Shown: positions 15,034-20,918 of the stretch, piece by piece
How positions within the stretch are numbered: the stretch's first letter is position 1
Layout of the letters: every line of letters begins with the position of its first letter
NCBI GenBank assembly: GCA_964575715.1
Contig: CAZNSG010000199.1
Location: 1-20,918 of the forward strand
DNA: 20,918 nucleotides
Direction: 5' to 3'
DNA from: PNAI01 sp964575715
GTDB lineage: Bacteria; Pseudomonadota; Alphaproteobacteria; Rhizobiales; Xanthobacteraceae
Made by a program: the position numbers and the translations under genes
Notes under the pieces: model-generated
Database searches by the model: none
Seen by the model: the letters and a program-made list of their open reading frames with translations, nothing else
Told to the model about the DNA's origin: nothing

Positions 15034-15927
15034 ATGATACGTGCTTTGTTAGCAACGACCTGTGCTGCGCTGTTTGCGACCGCGCTCGGCGGACCGGCTT
15101 ACAGCCAAGCGCCGGCGCCGCCATTGTTCGCGACCACCAAGGTCGAGGGCACCGAGAACGTCTATGTCTTCCGCTACCAGAACCATCAGGCCATGTTCGT
15201 CGTCACGCCCGCGGGCGTGATCGTCACCGACCCGATCAGCTACGGCCGGCCGCAAGCGGCGACGACCTACCTCGACGAAATCCGCAAGATCACCAAGGCG
15301 CCAATCAAGTTTCTGATTTACAGCCACCATCACTACGACCACATCGCCGGCGGCAAGCCGTTCAAGGACGCGGGCGCCGTCGTGATCGCGCACCGGCGCG
15401 CCAAGGAACGGCTCGCGGCGCTAAAAGGCCTCGACGTCGTCATTCCCGATCTGGCCGTCGGCGACAAGTATGTGATGAACCTTGGCGGTACCGTAATTGA
15501 GCTCCACTACACGGGACGCAACCATTCCGACTCGTCGCTGGTGATGCTGCTGCCCAAGGAGAAGATCATCTTCGCCGTGGACTTCAACGCGCTCGGCAAC
15601 GTGCCCTCGCGGCTGGCGATAAACGATTCTTATCCGATTGAGTGGGAAGCCTCCTTGAAGAAGACGCTGGCGTTGAACTGGGAACGCATGATCCCAGATC
15701 ACCCCGGACCCGGCGGGCGGCTCGGAACAAAGAAGGACATGGAGCAGCAGATTGCCTTCTTCACCGATCTTTCCGCCGAGGTGAAAAAAGCTTCCGACGC
15801 CGGCAAATGTTTCAGTCCGGCCGACGCGGAGCTCAAATTGCCGCAGCATGCAGCGATGGGGGGCTACGAGGCGAACCTCCCGTGGAACGTCCACCGCTGG
15901 TGCGGCTACTGGGGACGCGGGATTTGA
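15034..15927 (+). CDS. Exported MBL-fold metallo-hydrolase, copy two
   Basis: This is a 297-residue metallo-beta-lactamase-fold hydrolase with a signal peptide (MIRALLATTCAALFATALGG, cleavage near AYS-QA), so it is periplasmic. Metal ligands are all present: H98, H100, D102 and H103 in SHHHYDHIAGG, H164 in GRNHSDSS, D183 in FAVDFNAL and H223 in IPDHPGPGG. This gives a full two-metal site. Cys259 and Cys290 are conserved in all copies and could form a disulfide; the protein ends WGRGI. ATG 15034 follows AGGGAG. The N-terminal pattern (ENVYVFRYQNHQAMFVVTPAGVIVTDP) resembles the SoxH-like or quinoprotein-associated MBL branch. Substrate unknown. Confidence 0.88.
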   Translation: MIRALLATTCAALFATALGGPAYSQAPAPPLFATTKVEGTENVYVFRYQNHQAMFVVTPAGVIVTDPISYGRPQAATTYLDEIRKITKAPIKFLIYSHHHYDHIAGGKPFKDAGAVVIAHRRAKERLAALKGLDVVIPDLAVGDKYVMNLGGTVIELHYTGRNHSDSSLVMLLPKEKIIFAVDFNALGNVPSRLAINDSYPIEWEASLKKTLALNWERMIPDHPGPGGRLGTKKDMEQQIAFFTDLSAEVKKASDAGKCFSPADAELKLPQHAAMGGYEANLPWNVHRWCGYWGRGI

Positions 15928-15960
15928 GATGGCGAGATAATCACGCGCCAGCATGAACCA

Positions 15961-15987
15961 TTGCAGCCCGCCGCTCGCGGGCTGCAA
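15961..15987 (+). other. Hairpin in the gap between MBL copies two and three
   Basis: TTGCAGCCCGC (15961-15971) pairs perfectly with GCGGGCTGCAA (15977-15987) around a five-base loop. It matches the hairpin before copy two in place and core sequence (GCAGCCCGC/GCGGGCTGC), with different loop bases. No T-run follows, and the AAAGGGAG ribosome site of copy three comes next. Confidence 0.75.
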
Positions 15988-16010
15988 GAATATTCAAAGG
16001 GAGGGCGACA

Positions 16011-16898
16011 ATGATACGTGCTTTGCTTGCGACAACCTGTGCTGCATTGTTTACTGCCGCGCTCAGTGGGCCGGCGCATGCCCAAGGCCAGCAACCGCCC
16101 ATCGCGGTGACCAAGGTCGAAGGCACCGATAACGTTTACATCTTCCGCAACGGCAACCATCAGGCGATGTTCGTGGTCACGAGCGATGGCGTGATCGCCA
16201 CCGACCCGGTCGCCTATGGCCGGCCGACGGGCGGGCAGGCCTACGTCGATGAAATCAAGAAGGTCACCAACAAGCCGATCAAGTACCTGATCTACAGCCA
16301 CCACCACTATGACCACATCGCCGGCGGCAAGGCGTTCAAGGACGCCGGTGCGATCATCGTTGCCCACCGGCGGGCCAAGGAGCGGCTCGCATTGCTGAAG
16401 GATCCCAACACACCGCTGCCCGACCAGATTGTCGGCGACGGCGTGACGACACTTCGGCTCGGCGGCACCACACTCGAACTGAGGTATGTCGGCCTCAATC
16501 ATTCCGACTCGACGCTGGTGATGCTGTTACCGAAAGAGAAGATCGTCTTCGTAGTCGATCTGCTGCCGGTCGCGCGGATGCCTGGCCGCGGCATGATCGA
16601 TTTCCATCCGCTGGAGGCGGAAGAATCGATCAAGAAGATCATCGCGATGAACTGGGAGCGGCTGATTCCCGGCCATCCCGATGGCGGCAAGCTCGGTACA
16701 AAGAAAGATGCGCAAGACCAGCTCACGTTCCTGCAAGACGCTTCCGCCGAAATGAAGAAGCTCGGGCAGGAGGGCAAGTGCTGGGATGCGGCAGAAAAAG
16801 AATTCAAGCTGCCGAAATACGCGAGCTGGCCGGGCTATGAAAATGGCCTGCCGTTCGTCGCCAGGCGCTATTGCGGGCTGTGGGGCCGCGGGACCTGA
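16011..16898 (+). CDS. Exported MBL-fold metallo-hydrolase, copy three
   Basis: This is a 295-residue periplasmic MBL-fold hydrolase closely related to the preceding copy. The signal peptide MIRALLATTCAALFTAALSG is almost the same as in copy two, with cleavage near AHA-QG. Metal ligands: H97, H99, D101 and H102 (SHHHYDHIAGG), H164 (LNHSDST), D183 (VVDLLP), H222 (IPGHPDGG). Cys257 and Cys288 match the conserved pair, and the end is WGRGT. GGGAGG precedes ATG 16011. It is the last gene of the three-copy unit and is followed 25 bases later by a strong terminator. Differences from copy two gather at residues 184-200 (LLPVARMPGRGMIDFHP) and 131-145, next to the active-site opening, which may mean different substrates. 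Confidence 0.88.
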   Translation: MIRALLATTCAALFTAALSGPAHAQGQQPPIAVTKVEGTDNVYIFRNGNHQAMFVVTSDGVIATDPVAYGRPTGGQAYVDEIKKVTNKPIKYLIYSHHHYDHIAGGKAFKDAGAIIVAHRRAKERLALLKDPNTPLPDQIVGDGVTTLRLGGTTLELRYVGLNHSDSTLVMLLPKEKIVFVVDLLPVARMPGRGMIDFHPLEAEESIKKIIAMNWERLIPGHPDGGKLGTKKDAQDQLTFLQDASAEMKKLGQEGKCWDAAEKEFKLPKYASWPGYENGLPFVARRYCGLWGRGT

Positions 16899-16923
16899 TC
16901 GCCACCGCACGCATCACGACATG

Positions 16924-16952
16924 CCGGGCCGCCCAAAGCGGCCCGGTTTTTT
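16924..16952 (+). terminator. Intrinsic terminator of the MBL operon
   Basis: CCGGGCCGC (16924-16932) pairs perfectly with GCGGCCCGG (16938-16946) around loop CCAAA, followed by six T (16947-16952). It sits 25 bases after the stop of copy three. Confidence 0.9.
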
Positions 16953-16989
16953 GTGGCTAGATAGAGGATGATCGGCTTAACTGGCGACA

Positions 16990-17268
16990 CGTGTCCCGGG
17001 CGCAGCGCAGCGCGAGACCATAAGCGCGATAACGCGCGTCTTTGACGCGCTATGGCGAAGCGGTGCGCTGCAGACCCGGGATCCATGTCCCGCGCTCCAG
17101 CTGTAGGGGTCCCGGATCAGCGGTGCACCGTTTCGCGCCATAAGCGCGTTTACGCGCGTCGTCGACGTGCCATAAGCGCGTTTACGCGCGTCTTCGACGC
17201 GCCATAAGCGCGTTTACGCGCGTCTTCGACGCGCTATGGCGCTCACGCTGCACCGCATCCGGGACACG
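16990..17268. repeat. Composite palindromic repeat between convergent operons
   Basis: The ends are inverted copies: CGTGTCCCGG (16990-16999) and CCGGGACACG (17259-17268), with longer imperfect pairing inward (GCAGCGCAGCG on the left, ACGCTGCACCGC on the right). Inside are inner GC-rich palindromes (GCGGTGCGCTGC, GGATCCATGTCCC, GGGGTCCCGGATC) and four copies of a 32-bp unit. The GTGTCCCGG...CCGGGACAC frame is typical of dispersed elements in Bradyrhizobium and Rhodopseudomonas relatives (from memory). It fills the 425-base gap between the MBL terminator and ccdA, where both operons end. No gene is visible. Confidence 0.8.
17138..17233. repeat. Three contiguous 32-bp tandem units (a fourth at 17018-17049)
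   Basis: Units at 17138-17169, 17170-17201 and 17202-17233 begin CCATAAGCGCGTTTACGCGC and end with GTC-TTC-GACGCG or a near match; the last two are identical. A diverged copy lies apart at 17018-17049. Each unit holds two small hairpins (GCGCGT-TT-ACGCGC and GCGTC-TTC-GACGC). Units abut with no spacer. Confidence 0.85.
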
Positions 17269-17323
17269 ATGCTCTATCCGGGTCACAGTGATTCCAGTCA
17301 CATCGAAACCGCTCTAACGCGCG

Positions 17324-18052
17324 TCACAGCCAGGTCGTGACGGTCAGCAGCCAATCGGGCATGGCTCTTGTTAGATAAGTTTCTACGGTCTTGTCGACGC
17401 CGGTCAAGACAAAGACGCCCACGCCGACCAGTGCGTATCCCATGACCGGCTTGCCCACGCGCGATAGGCGCGCCAGCCAATCGCGCCGCGCGAATATTGC
17501 CTGTCGTGAGCCGTAGGCGAGTGCCAGGATCGGCGTCGCCGCGCCGAAACTGAACACCGCCATGATCAGCGCTGCCCGCGCGATTGTATCGCTCTGAGCG
17601 GCAAGGCCGATGGCGGCGCCCAGCGTCGGGCCGGCACAGGGCGACCAGATCGCGCCAAGCATGATGCCGAGCACGAATTGACCGCCAAGACCGGACGGCC
17701 GGATGCGGTCGAGCAGCGCTTGGCCGCCGGTCGCCACCGGGGCCGAAACGATGGCCAACTTCATCTGCAGAATCGGAACGAGAAGGACGATTCCCATCGC
17801 CAGCATGAGAATCGCGACGGCAAGGCGCAGCATCGCCGAATCAATCCCAATGCTGAATCGAAGCGAAGCGATGAAAATTCCGACGGCGGCGAACGAGACG
17901 GATAGTCCCGCGACCAAGGCCAGCGGTCCGCGTGCATTCTGTTCGAGCACTCCGAACAGCACGATCGGCAACAGCGGCAGCACGCAGGGCGAGAGGATCG
18001 ACAGCGCGCCGGCCGCATAGCTCAGCACAAGAGTGCCGATATCACCGATCAT
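17324..18052 (-). CDS. ccdA: CcdA/DsbD-type transmembrane thiol-disulfide transporter
   Basis: This is a 242-residue integral membrane protein of the CcdA family, which carries reducing power from cytoplasmic thioredoxin to periplasmic thiol proteins. Six membrane segments are visible. The two redox cysteines are in the family positions: Cys23 in LSPCVLPLLP and Cys139 in WSPCAGPTLG, each with the flanking prolines that make the two half-channels. ATG 18052 has GGGTGA upstream. The gene begins 13 bases after the stop of the thioredoxin-like gene, so they form one operon and the exported thioredoxin is the likely partner that CcdA reduces. A role in cytochrome c maturation is possible, but no ccm or c-type cytochrome gene is in view. 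Confidence 0.9.
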   Translation of the reverse strand: MIGDIGTLVLSYAAGALSILSPCVLPLLPIVLFGVLEQNARGPLALVAGLSVSFAAVGIFIASLRFSIGIDSAMLRLAVAILMLAMGIVLLVPILQMKLAIVSAPVATGGQALLDRIRPSGLGGQFVLGIMLGAIWSPCAGPTLGAAIGLAAQSDTIARAALIMAVFSFGAATPILALAYGSRQAIFARRDWLARLSRVGKPVMGYALVGVGVFVLTGVDKTVETYLTRAMPDWLLTVTTWL

Positions 18053-18065
18053 GGTTCACCCGTTA

Positions 18066-18443
18066 TCAAAAGCCCTTGCCGACCAAGGCCCGTATGCGCG
18101 CCGGATCGGTATCGCCGGTCGAGCGGCCAACTTCATTGGCGCCTTTAAAAACGATCAGCGTGCTTTGCGACGACACGCGGAAACGCTTGAGGACGTCCTT
18201 GGCCGAGTCGAAATCGACCTCATAGACGATCAGGTTTGGCTTTTCCTTTTTGATGCTTTCGATGATCGGTCGCTGCTTGGCGCAGACCGGACACCATGGC
18301 GCGGTCACATCGATAAGGATCGTCTTGTTTGCCGACTGAGCGTCGCCAAACGCCTTGGCGTCGAAGGGCGCGGCCTTGACGCTTAACGAGATGGCCAGGA
18401 CGGCGGCCAGGGCGACGGCGGCTGTGCGTAAGAGCTTGAGCAT
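18066..18443 (-). CDS. Exported thioredoxin-like protein with WCPVC motif
   Basis: This is a 125-residue periplasmic thioredoxin-fold protein. The start ATG 18443 gives a signal peptide (MLKLLRTAAVALAAVLAISL, cleavage near VKA-AP), with GGAG eleven bases upstream; a longer in-frame start would place extra residues before it. The redox motif is APWCPVCAKQRP with Cys51 and Cys54. The usual thioredoxin cis-Pro, expected at the IPT position before the fourth strand, is replaced: the sequence reads VSSQSTLIVFKG, with Ser94 before Thr95. It probably exchanges disulfides with CcdA, encoded 13 bases downstream. Expression may start from the ECF-like promoter at 18533-18558. The final target is unknown; reductase for an oxidised envelope protein or cytochrome apoprotein are options. 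Confidence 0.87.
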   Translation of the reverse strand: MLKLLRTAAVALAAVLAISLSVKAAPFDAKAFGDAQSANKTILIDVTAPWCPVCAKQRPIIESIKKEKPNLIVYEVDFDSAKDVLKRFRVSSQSTLIVFKGANEVGRSTGDTDPARIRALVGKGF

Positions 18444-18532
18444 GATGCTGAATTCTCCGTGATGTAATAAAAAATCAGAACCGGCGTGTATAGGTAACTT
18501 AACGCGCACCTGAGGTTTCACCTGACTTTGAC

Positions 18533-18558
18533 TTCGCGGGGACGGGGAAGAAGGTTAC
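18533..18558 (-). promoter_or_regulatory. ECF-sigma-type promoter for the trx-ccdA operon
   Basis: Read on the minus strand, GTAACC (18558-18553) is followed by exactly 16 bases and then CGAA (18536-18533). From memory this equals the motif reported for promoters of the Caulobacter SigF/NrsF type. It lies about 90 bases before the thioredoxin start and points toward it. The neighbouring sigma gene has no exact match to the motif on its own strand. Function is inferred. Confidence 0.55.
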
Positions 18559-18605
18559 ACCGGTAAAATCCTGAACTCGCACCGCAGCCGATATAGCGCG
18601 ACAAT

Positions 18606-19172
18606 ATGGACCAGCAGGTCGAAGCCGATCGTCTTGGGAGTTTGATGCGCGCCGCGCAGGAAGGCGACGGTGGCGCCTATCTGCGGCTATTGGCCGAGGT
18701 CGCGCCGCTGCTGCGGCGGGTCATTCAGCGGCAGCGCAGTTTCCTGCAAGCGGCCGATACGGAAGATATTGTCCAGGATATTTTGGTCTCCCTCCATAGC
18801 GTCCGCGCAACCTACGATCCCGCCCGGCCGTTCGTGCCGTGGCTGATGGCGATTGCGCGGAATCGGCTGGTCGATGCCGCGCGCCGCTACGGCCGGCTTG
18901 CAGCCAACGAGGTTTCGGTCGCGGAATACCCTGAAACCTTTTCGGAGGAGCCAACGAATAGGTTTGATGGAACCTACGGCGATCCCGAGGCCCTGAAACA
19001 AGCCATTAACCGTTTGCCGCCAGGGCAGAAGCGCGCGGTCGAGATGCTGAAGCTGCGCGAAATGTCGTTGAAGGAAGCCTCGGCGGCAAGCGGAATGGGC
19101 GTAGCGGCGCTCAAGGTCGCGGTGCACCGCGGCATGAAAGCTTTACGCCAGGCGTTGAGCAACAAGGGGTGA
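18606..19172 (+). CDS. ECF RNA polymerase sigma factor
   Basis: This is a 188-residue extracytoplasmic-function sigma factor that directs RNA polymerase to stress promoters. Region 2 covers about residues 22-95: QAADTEDIVQDILVSLHSV and PFVPWLMAIARNRLVDAARR. Region 4 covers about 130-183: INRLPPGQKRAVEMLKLREM and AASGMGVAALKVAVHRGMKA, with the helix-turn-helix. A linker of about 30 residues separates them. ATG 18606 has no clear ribosome site; ATG 18645 has GGGAG four bases upstream and would remove 13 residues without touching region 2, so either start is possible. The next gene, 18 bases on, is its likely anti-sigma partner. It resembles Caulobacter SigF and Bradyrhizobium EcfF (recalled, not searched). 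Confidence 0.92.
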   Translation: MDQQVEADRLGSLMRAAQEGDGGAYLRLLAEVAPLLRRVIQRQRSFLQAADTEDIVQDILVSLHSVRATYDPARPFVPWLMAIARNRLVDAARRYGRLAANEVSVAEYPETFSEEPTNRFDGTYGDPEALKQAINRLPPGQKRAVEMLKLREMSLKEASAASGMGVAALKVAVHRGMKALRQALSNKG

Positions 19173-19190
19173 GTTAACGAGGATTGAAAC

Positions 19191-19847
19191 TTGGATACCA
19201 ACGCATTGATCCAACAGCTTGCGGAACGGCCGGCGCCAGTCCGCCTGCTTGCTCCACCGTGGAAGCGGTCGGCGATCTGGCTTGCCATCTCGCTGCCCTA
19301 TGTGGCCGCGATTGTCCTGTTCTCGCCGGCGGATATCGAGCTGCGGCAGGCGATGACCAACTCGCAATTCGTCATCGAACAGATCGCGGCGTTGGCGACA
19401 GCGGTCGCAGCGGCGATCGCGGCGTTCTGGAGCGTTGTTCCGGGGTATAATCGCAAAGTGCTGCTGCTCCCGCTGGCGCCGCTGGCGGTTTGGCTCGCCA
19501 CTCTGGGCGAGGGCTGCGTGAGCGACTGGCTGCGGCTGGGCGGCGCCGGGCTCGCGCTGCGCATCGATTGGGATTGCCTGCCGGCGGCGTCGATCATCGG
19601 CATCGTGCCGGCGATCGCCATCGTCGTGATGCTGCGGCGCGGAGCGCCGCTGGTTCCGCATACCAGCTTGGCGCTGGCCGCCGTGGCGGTCGCAGGCTTA
19701 GGCAATTTCGCGATGCGCCTGCACCACGAGGGCGATGTCAGCATCATGGTGCTGGTGTGGCATTTCGGCAGCGTTGCCGTGCTGGCGCTTATCGCCGGCC
19801 TGCTCGGCCGGCACATCTTGAATTGGCAGCACGTCAAGGCCGCGTAA
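19191..19847 (+). CDS. DUF1109/NrsF-type membrane anti-sigma factor
   Basis: This is a 218-residue protein with six hydrophobic segments after a short cytoplasmic N-terminal region (MDTNALIQQLAERPAPVRLL), the layout of the NrsF/DUF1109 family that holds ECF sigma factors at the membrane. It starts with TTG 19191, with GAGGA seven bases upstream, right behind the sigma gene. Cysteines are Cys109 (LGEGCVSDW) and Cys129 (RIDWDCLPAA). The family is known for two key cysteines, recalled near 130 and 180; here the second place reads RLHHEGDVSIMVLVWH, with His179 instead of Cys. The WH at the end of the motif is kept. Loss of the second Cys might change what signal is sensed. The partner is inferred from position. 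Confidence 0.85.
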   Translation: MDTNALIQQLAERPAPVRLLAPPWKRSAIWLAISLPYVAAIVLFSPADIELRQAMTNSQFVIEQIAALATAVAAAIAAFWSVVPGYNRKVLLLPLAPLAVWLATLGEGCVSDWLRLGGAGLALRIDWDCLPAASIIGIVPAIAIVVMLRRGAPLVPHTSLALAAVAVAGLGNFAMRLHHEGDVSIMVLVWHFGSVAVLALIAGLLGRHILNWQHVKAA

Positions 19848-19907
19848 GCAGTGGCGATCGGCCGGCGCGCGGCGCTATAATCACATCCTGATCGAAGGGA
19901 GTTCCTC

Positions 19908-20522
19908 ATGAACCTGCGCGTAAAGCCCTCGCCCCGCCTCGCTCCGCTTGCGCCCGAACATACGCCTGAGCTCAAAGAGCAGTTCGAGACCATGCAGCGC
20001 AATCTCGGCTTCGTCCCCAACAGCATCCTGATCATGCAGCGCAAGCCGAAGATGGCGAAGGCGTTTGCGCAACTCACTGCCTCGGTCTGGGATCCGGAAG
20101 GCAAGGTCGAGCGCGGCTTCAAGCGGCTGCTGGCGCATGTGTCGAGCCGCACCGCCGGCTGCCAATACTGCATGGCGCATACCGCCGGCGGCGCGCTGCA
20201 TTTCGGCATCGAGGACAAGAAGCTTGCCGCGGTGTGGGATTATCAAACCAGTTCGCTGTTCAGCGCGGCCGAGCGCGCGGCGCTCGATCTCGCGGTCGCC
20301 GGCAGTTGCGTTCCCAACGCGGCCAGCGACGCGATGTTCGCGGAAATGCGCAAGCATTGGAGCGAGGAGCAGATTGTCGAGATCGTCGGCGTGATCGCAC
20401 TGTTCGGCTTTCTCAATCGCTGGAACGACACGCTGGCGACGCCGCTGGAAGACGAGCCGATCGCGGTGGGCGAGAAATATCTCGCCGCGCGCGGCTGGAG
20501 CGCCGGCAAGCATGCAGGCTGA
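19908..20522 (+). CDS. AhpD-like/carboxymuconolactone decarboxylase-family protein
   Basis: This is a 204-residue cytosolic all-helical protein of the CMD/AhpD-like superfamily (peroxidase-related branch). GAAGGGAG lies seven bases before ATG 19908. The redox motif TAGCQYCMAHTAGG gives Cys85, Cys88 and His91, the CxxCxxH arrangement used by AhpD-type alkylhydroperoxidases. The N-terminal NLGFVPNSILIMQRKPKMA and the C-terminal IVEIVGVIALFGFLNRWNDT are typical of this branch. It probably reduces peroxides or shuttles thiol electrons; decarboxylase activity is unlikely given the CxxC. It follows the sigma/anti-sigma pair by 60 bases on the same strand, so it may share their transcript, and overlaps the next gene by 11 bases. 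Confidence 0.88.
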   Translation: MNLRVKPSPRLAPLAPEHTPELKEQFETMQRNLGFVPNSILIMQRKPKMAKAFAQLTASVWDPEGKVERGFKRLLAHVSSRTAGCQYCMAHTAGGALHFGIEDKKLAAVWDYQTSSLFSAAERAALDLAVAGSCVPNAASDAMFAEMRKHWSEEQIVEIVGVIALFGFLNRWNDTLATPLEDEPIAVGEKYLAARGWSAGKHAG

Positions 20523-20709
20523 AGCGCCCAAGGTCTCTTCGGTATTGCGCCGGCTCGCCTGCGCGCGCTGCGGGTGCGAATTCGATTGCGGTCTCGGCGG
20601 CGGCTGCTGGTGTGCGGCCGAGCCCTATCGCCTGCCCATGCCAGAGGGCGGCGATTGTTTTTGTCCCGATTGCCTGCGGACGGCGGCGAGCGCGCAGCAA
20701 GCCCAGTAG
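20512..20709 (+). CDS. Cysteine-rich CWC family protein
   Basis: This is a 65-residue protein whose start (ATG 20512) lies inside the end of the AhpD-like gene, an 11-base overlap that suggests translational coupling. Nine cysteines sit in ACARCGCEFDCG, GGGCWCAAEPY and GGDCFCPDCL. The GCWC and CPDCL pattern is that of the cysteine-rich CWC family, a small bacterial family without a known function that probably binds zinc. There is no signal peptide, so it should be cytosolic. Its coupling to a CxxC protein behind a sigma/anti-sigma pair suggests a thiol or metal stress role, which is inference. Confidence 0.82.
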   Translation: MQAEAPKVSSVLRRLACARCGCEFDCGLGGGCWCAAEPYRLPMPEGGDCFCPDCLRTAASAQQAQ

Positions 20710-20739
20710 AACGATTTCAAACTGATCGTCGTCACCATT

Positions 20740-20775
20740 CCCTCCCCCTGAAAGGGGGAGGGTTAGGGTGGGGGT
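20740..20775. repeat. Second copy of the CCCTCCCCC palindromic repeat
   Basis: CCCTCCCCCT (20740-20749) pairs perfectly with AGGGGGAGGG (20753-20762), then TTAGGGTGGGGGT. The left arm and the GGGTGGGGGT tail match the element inside the glycosyltransferase gene (1748-1882), but here it is short and lies after a stop codon, the usual intergenic setting. Confidence 0.8.
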
Positions 20776-20804
20776 CATCACTGAATTGAATCGTTGCACC
20801 GCTA

Positions 20805-20918
20805 GTGTTCTGTCACAAACATTTGAATCCCGAGATTTCGCGAATATGATTCTGTCCCGGCATGATGAGGAAGCAAGCAGAATTCCTTCTCCGTGCGAGG
20901 GATCGCGCCGAGCTTGAG
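20805..20918 (+). mobile_element. Possible left end of an IS630-type insertion sequence, cut by the window edge
   Basis: After a TA dinucleotide (20803-20804), the target that IS630/Tc1 elements duplicate, the sequence GTGTTCTGTCACAAAC begins. About 57 bases later an open frame starts and runs off the end. Base composition drops here compared with the genes before. Only the left end is visible, so the call is tentative. Confidence 0.35.
20862..20918 (+). CDS. Possible transposase N terminus, partial
   Basis: This is an open frame of 19 codons, MMRKQAEFLLRARDRAELE, cut by the window edge. The ARDRAELE stretch is like the start of many IS630-type transposases (a leading helix before a helix-turn-helix), but the piece is too short to decide. 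There is no ribosome site before ATG 20862 or 20865. Confidence 0.3.
   Translation, partial: MMRKQAEFLLRARDRAELE

Noticed and set aside
14985..15987. The two hairpins in the MBL gaps as intrinsic terminators
   Set aside because: Neither is followed by a T-run, and both lie just before ribosome sites of genes in the same unit; the real terminator is at 16924-16952.
17138..17233. CRISPR-like array of 32-bp repeats
   Set aside because: The units abut with no unique spacers, and they are palindromic parts of a larger inverted-repeat element; no cas genes are nearby.

Overview
The window looks like chromosomal DNA of a high-GC alphaproteobacterium of the order Hyphomicrobiales (Rhizobiales), probably near Bradyrhizobium, Pseudolabrys or Xanthobacteraceae. 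The grounds are uniformly GC-rich codon use, a Bug/Tct tripartite transporter, an ECF sigma factor with an NrsF-type anti-sigma, a CWC-family protein, and several dispersed palindromic repeats of the kind common in that group. There are no rRNA or tRNA genes, no CRISPR array, no phage genes and no recognisable defence system.

Layout. 1-1266: the 5' three quarters of an aspartate aminotransferase gene (minus strand), divergent from a small cysteine-rich exported protein. 1329-5130 (plus): a GT87/DUF2029 membrane glycosyltransferase carrying a 135-bp palindromic repeat in frame, a glutathione S-transferase, a small membrane protein, and an exported PQQ-type sugar dehydrogenase whose Shine-Dalgarno sequence lies in a perfect 12-bp hairpin. 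5300-6046 (minus): an exported cupin and a small Pro-rich exported protein. 6713-8134: murein transglycosylase MltA. 8642-11827: a tctC-tctB-tctA transporter locus with a repeat and an intrinsic terminator between tctC and tctB. 12161-13874: two paralogous exported proteins of unknown function. 14063-16898: three tandem exported metallo-beta-lactamase-fold hydrolases, the first broken by a 1-nt frameshift inside its metal-binding motif, closed by a strong terminator. 16990-17268: a composite palindromic repeat with 32-bp tandem units.

17324-20709 has a thiol-redox theme. A thioredoxin-like protein and CcdA (minus) diverge from an ECF sigma factor and its DUF1109/NrsF-type anti-sigma (plus). 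They are followed by an AhpD-like CxxC protein and a Cys-rich CWC protein. The trx-ccdA pair has a sequence upstream with the form GTAACC-N16-CGAA, so the sigma factor next door may control it. The right edge holds another copy of the dispersed palindrome and probably the start of an IS630-type element.

The best leads are the in-frame palindromic insertion in the glycosyltransferase, the SD-sequestering hairpin on the sugar dehydrogenase, the sigma/anti-sigma plus trx/ccdA module (with an apparent Cys-to-His change in the anti-sigma and a missing cis-Pro in the thioredoxin), and the triplicated MBL operon with copied intergenic hairpins. All family names come from reading the sequence; no database search was run.
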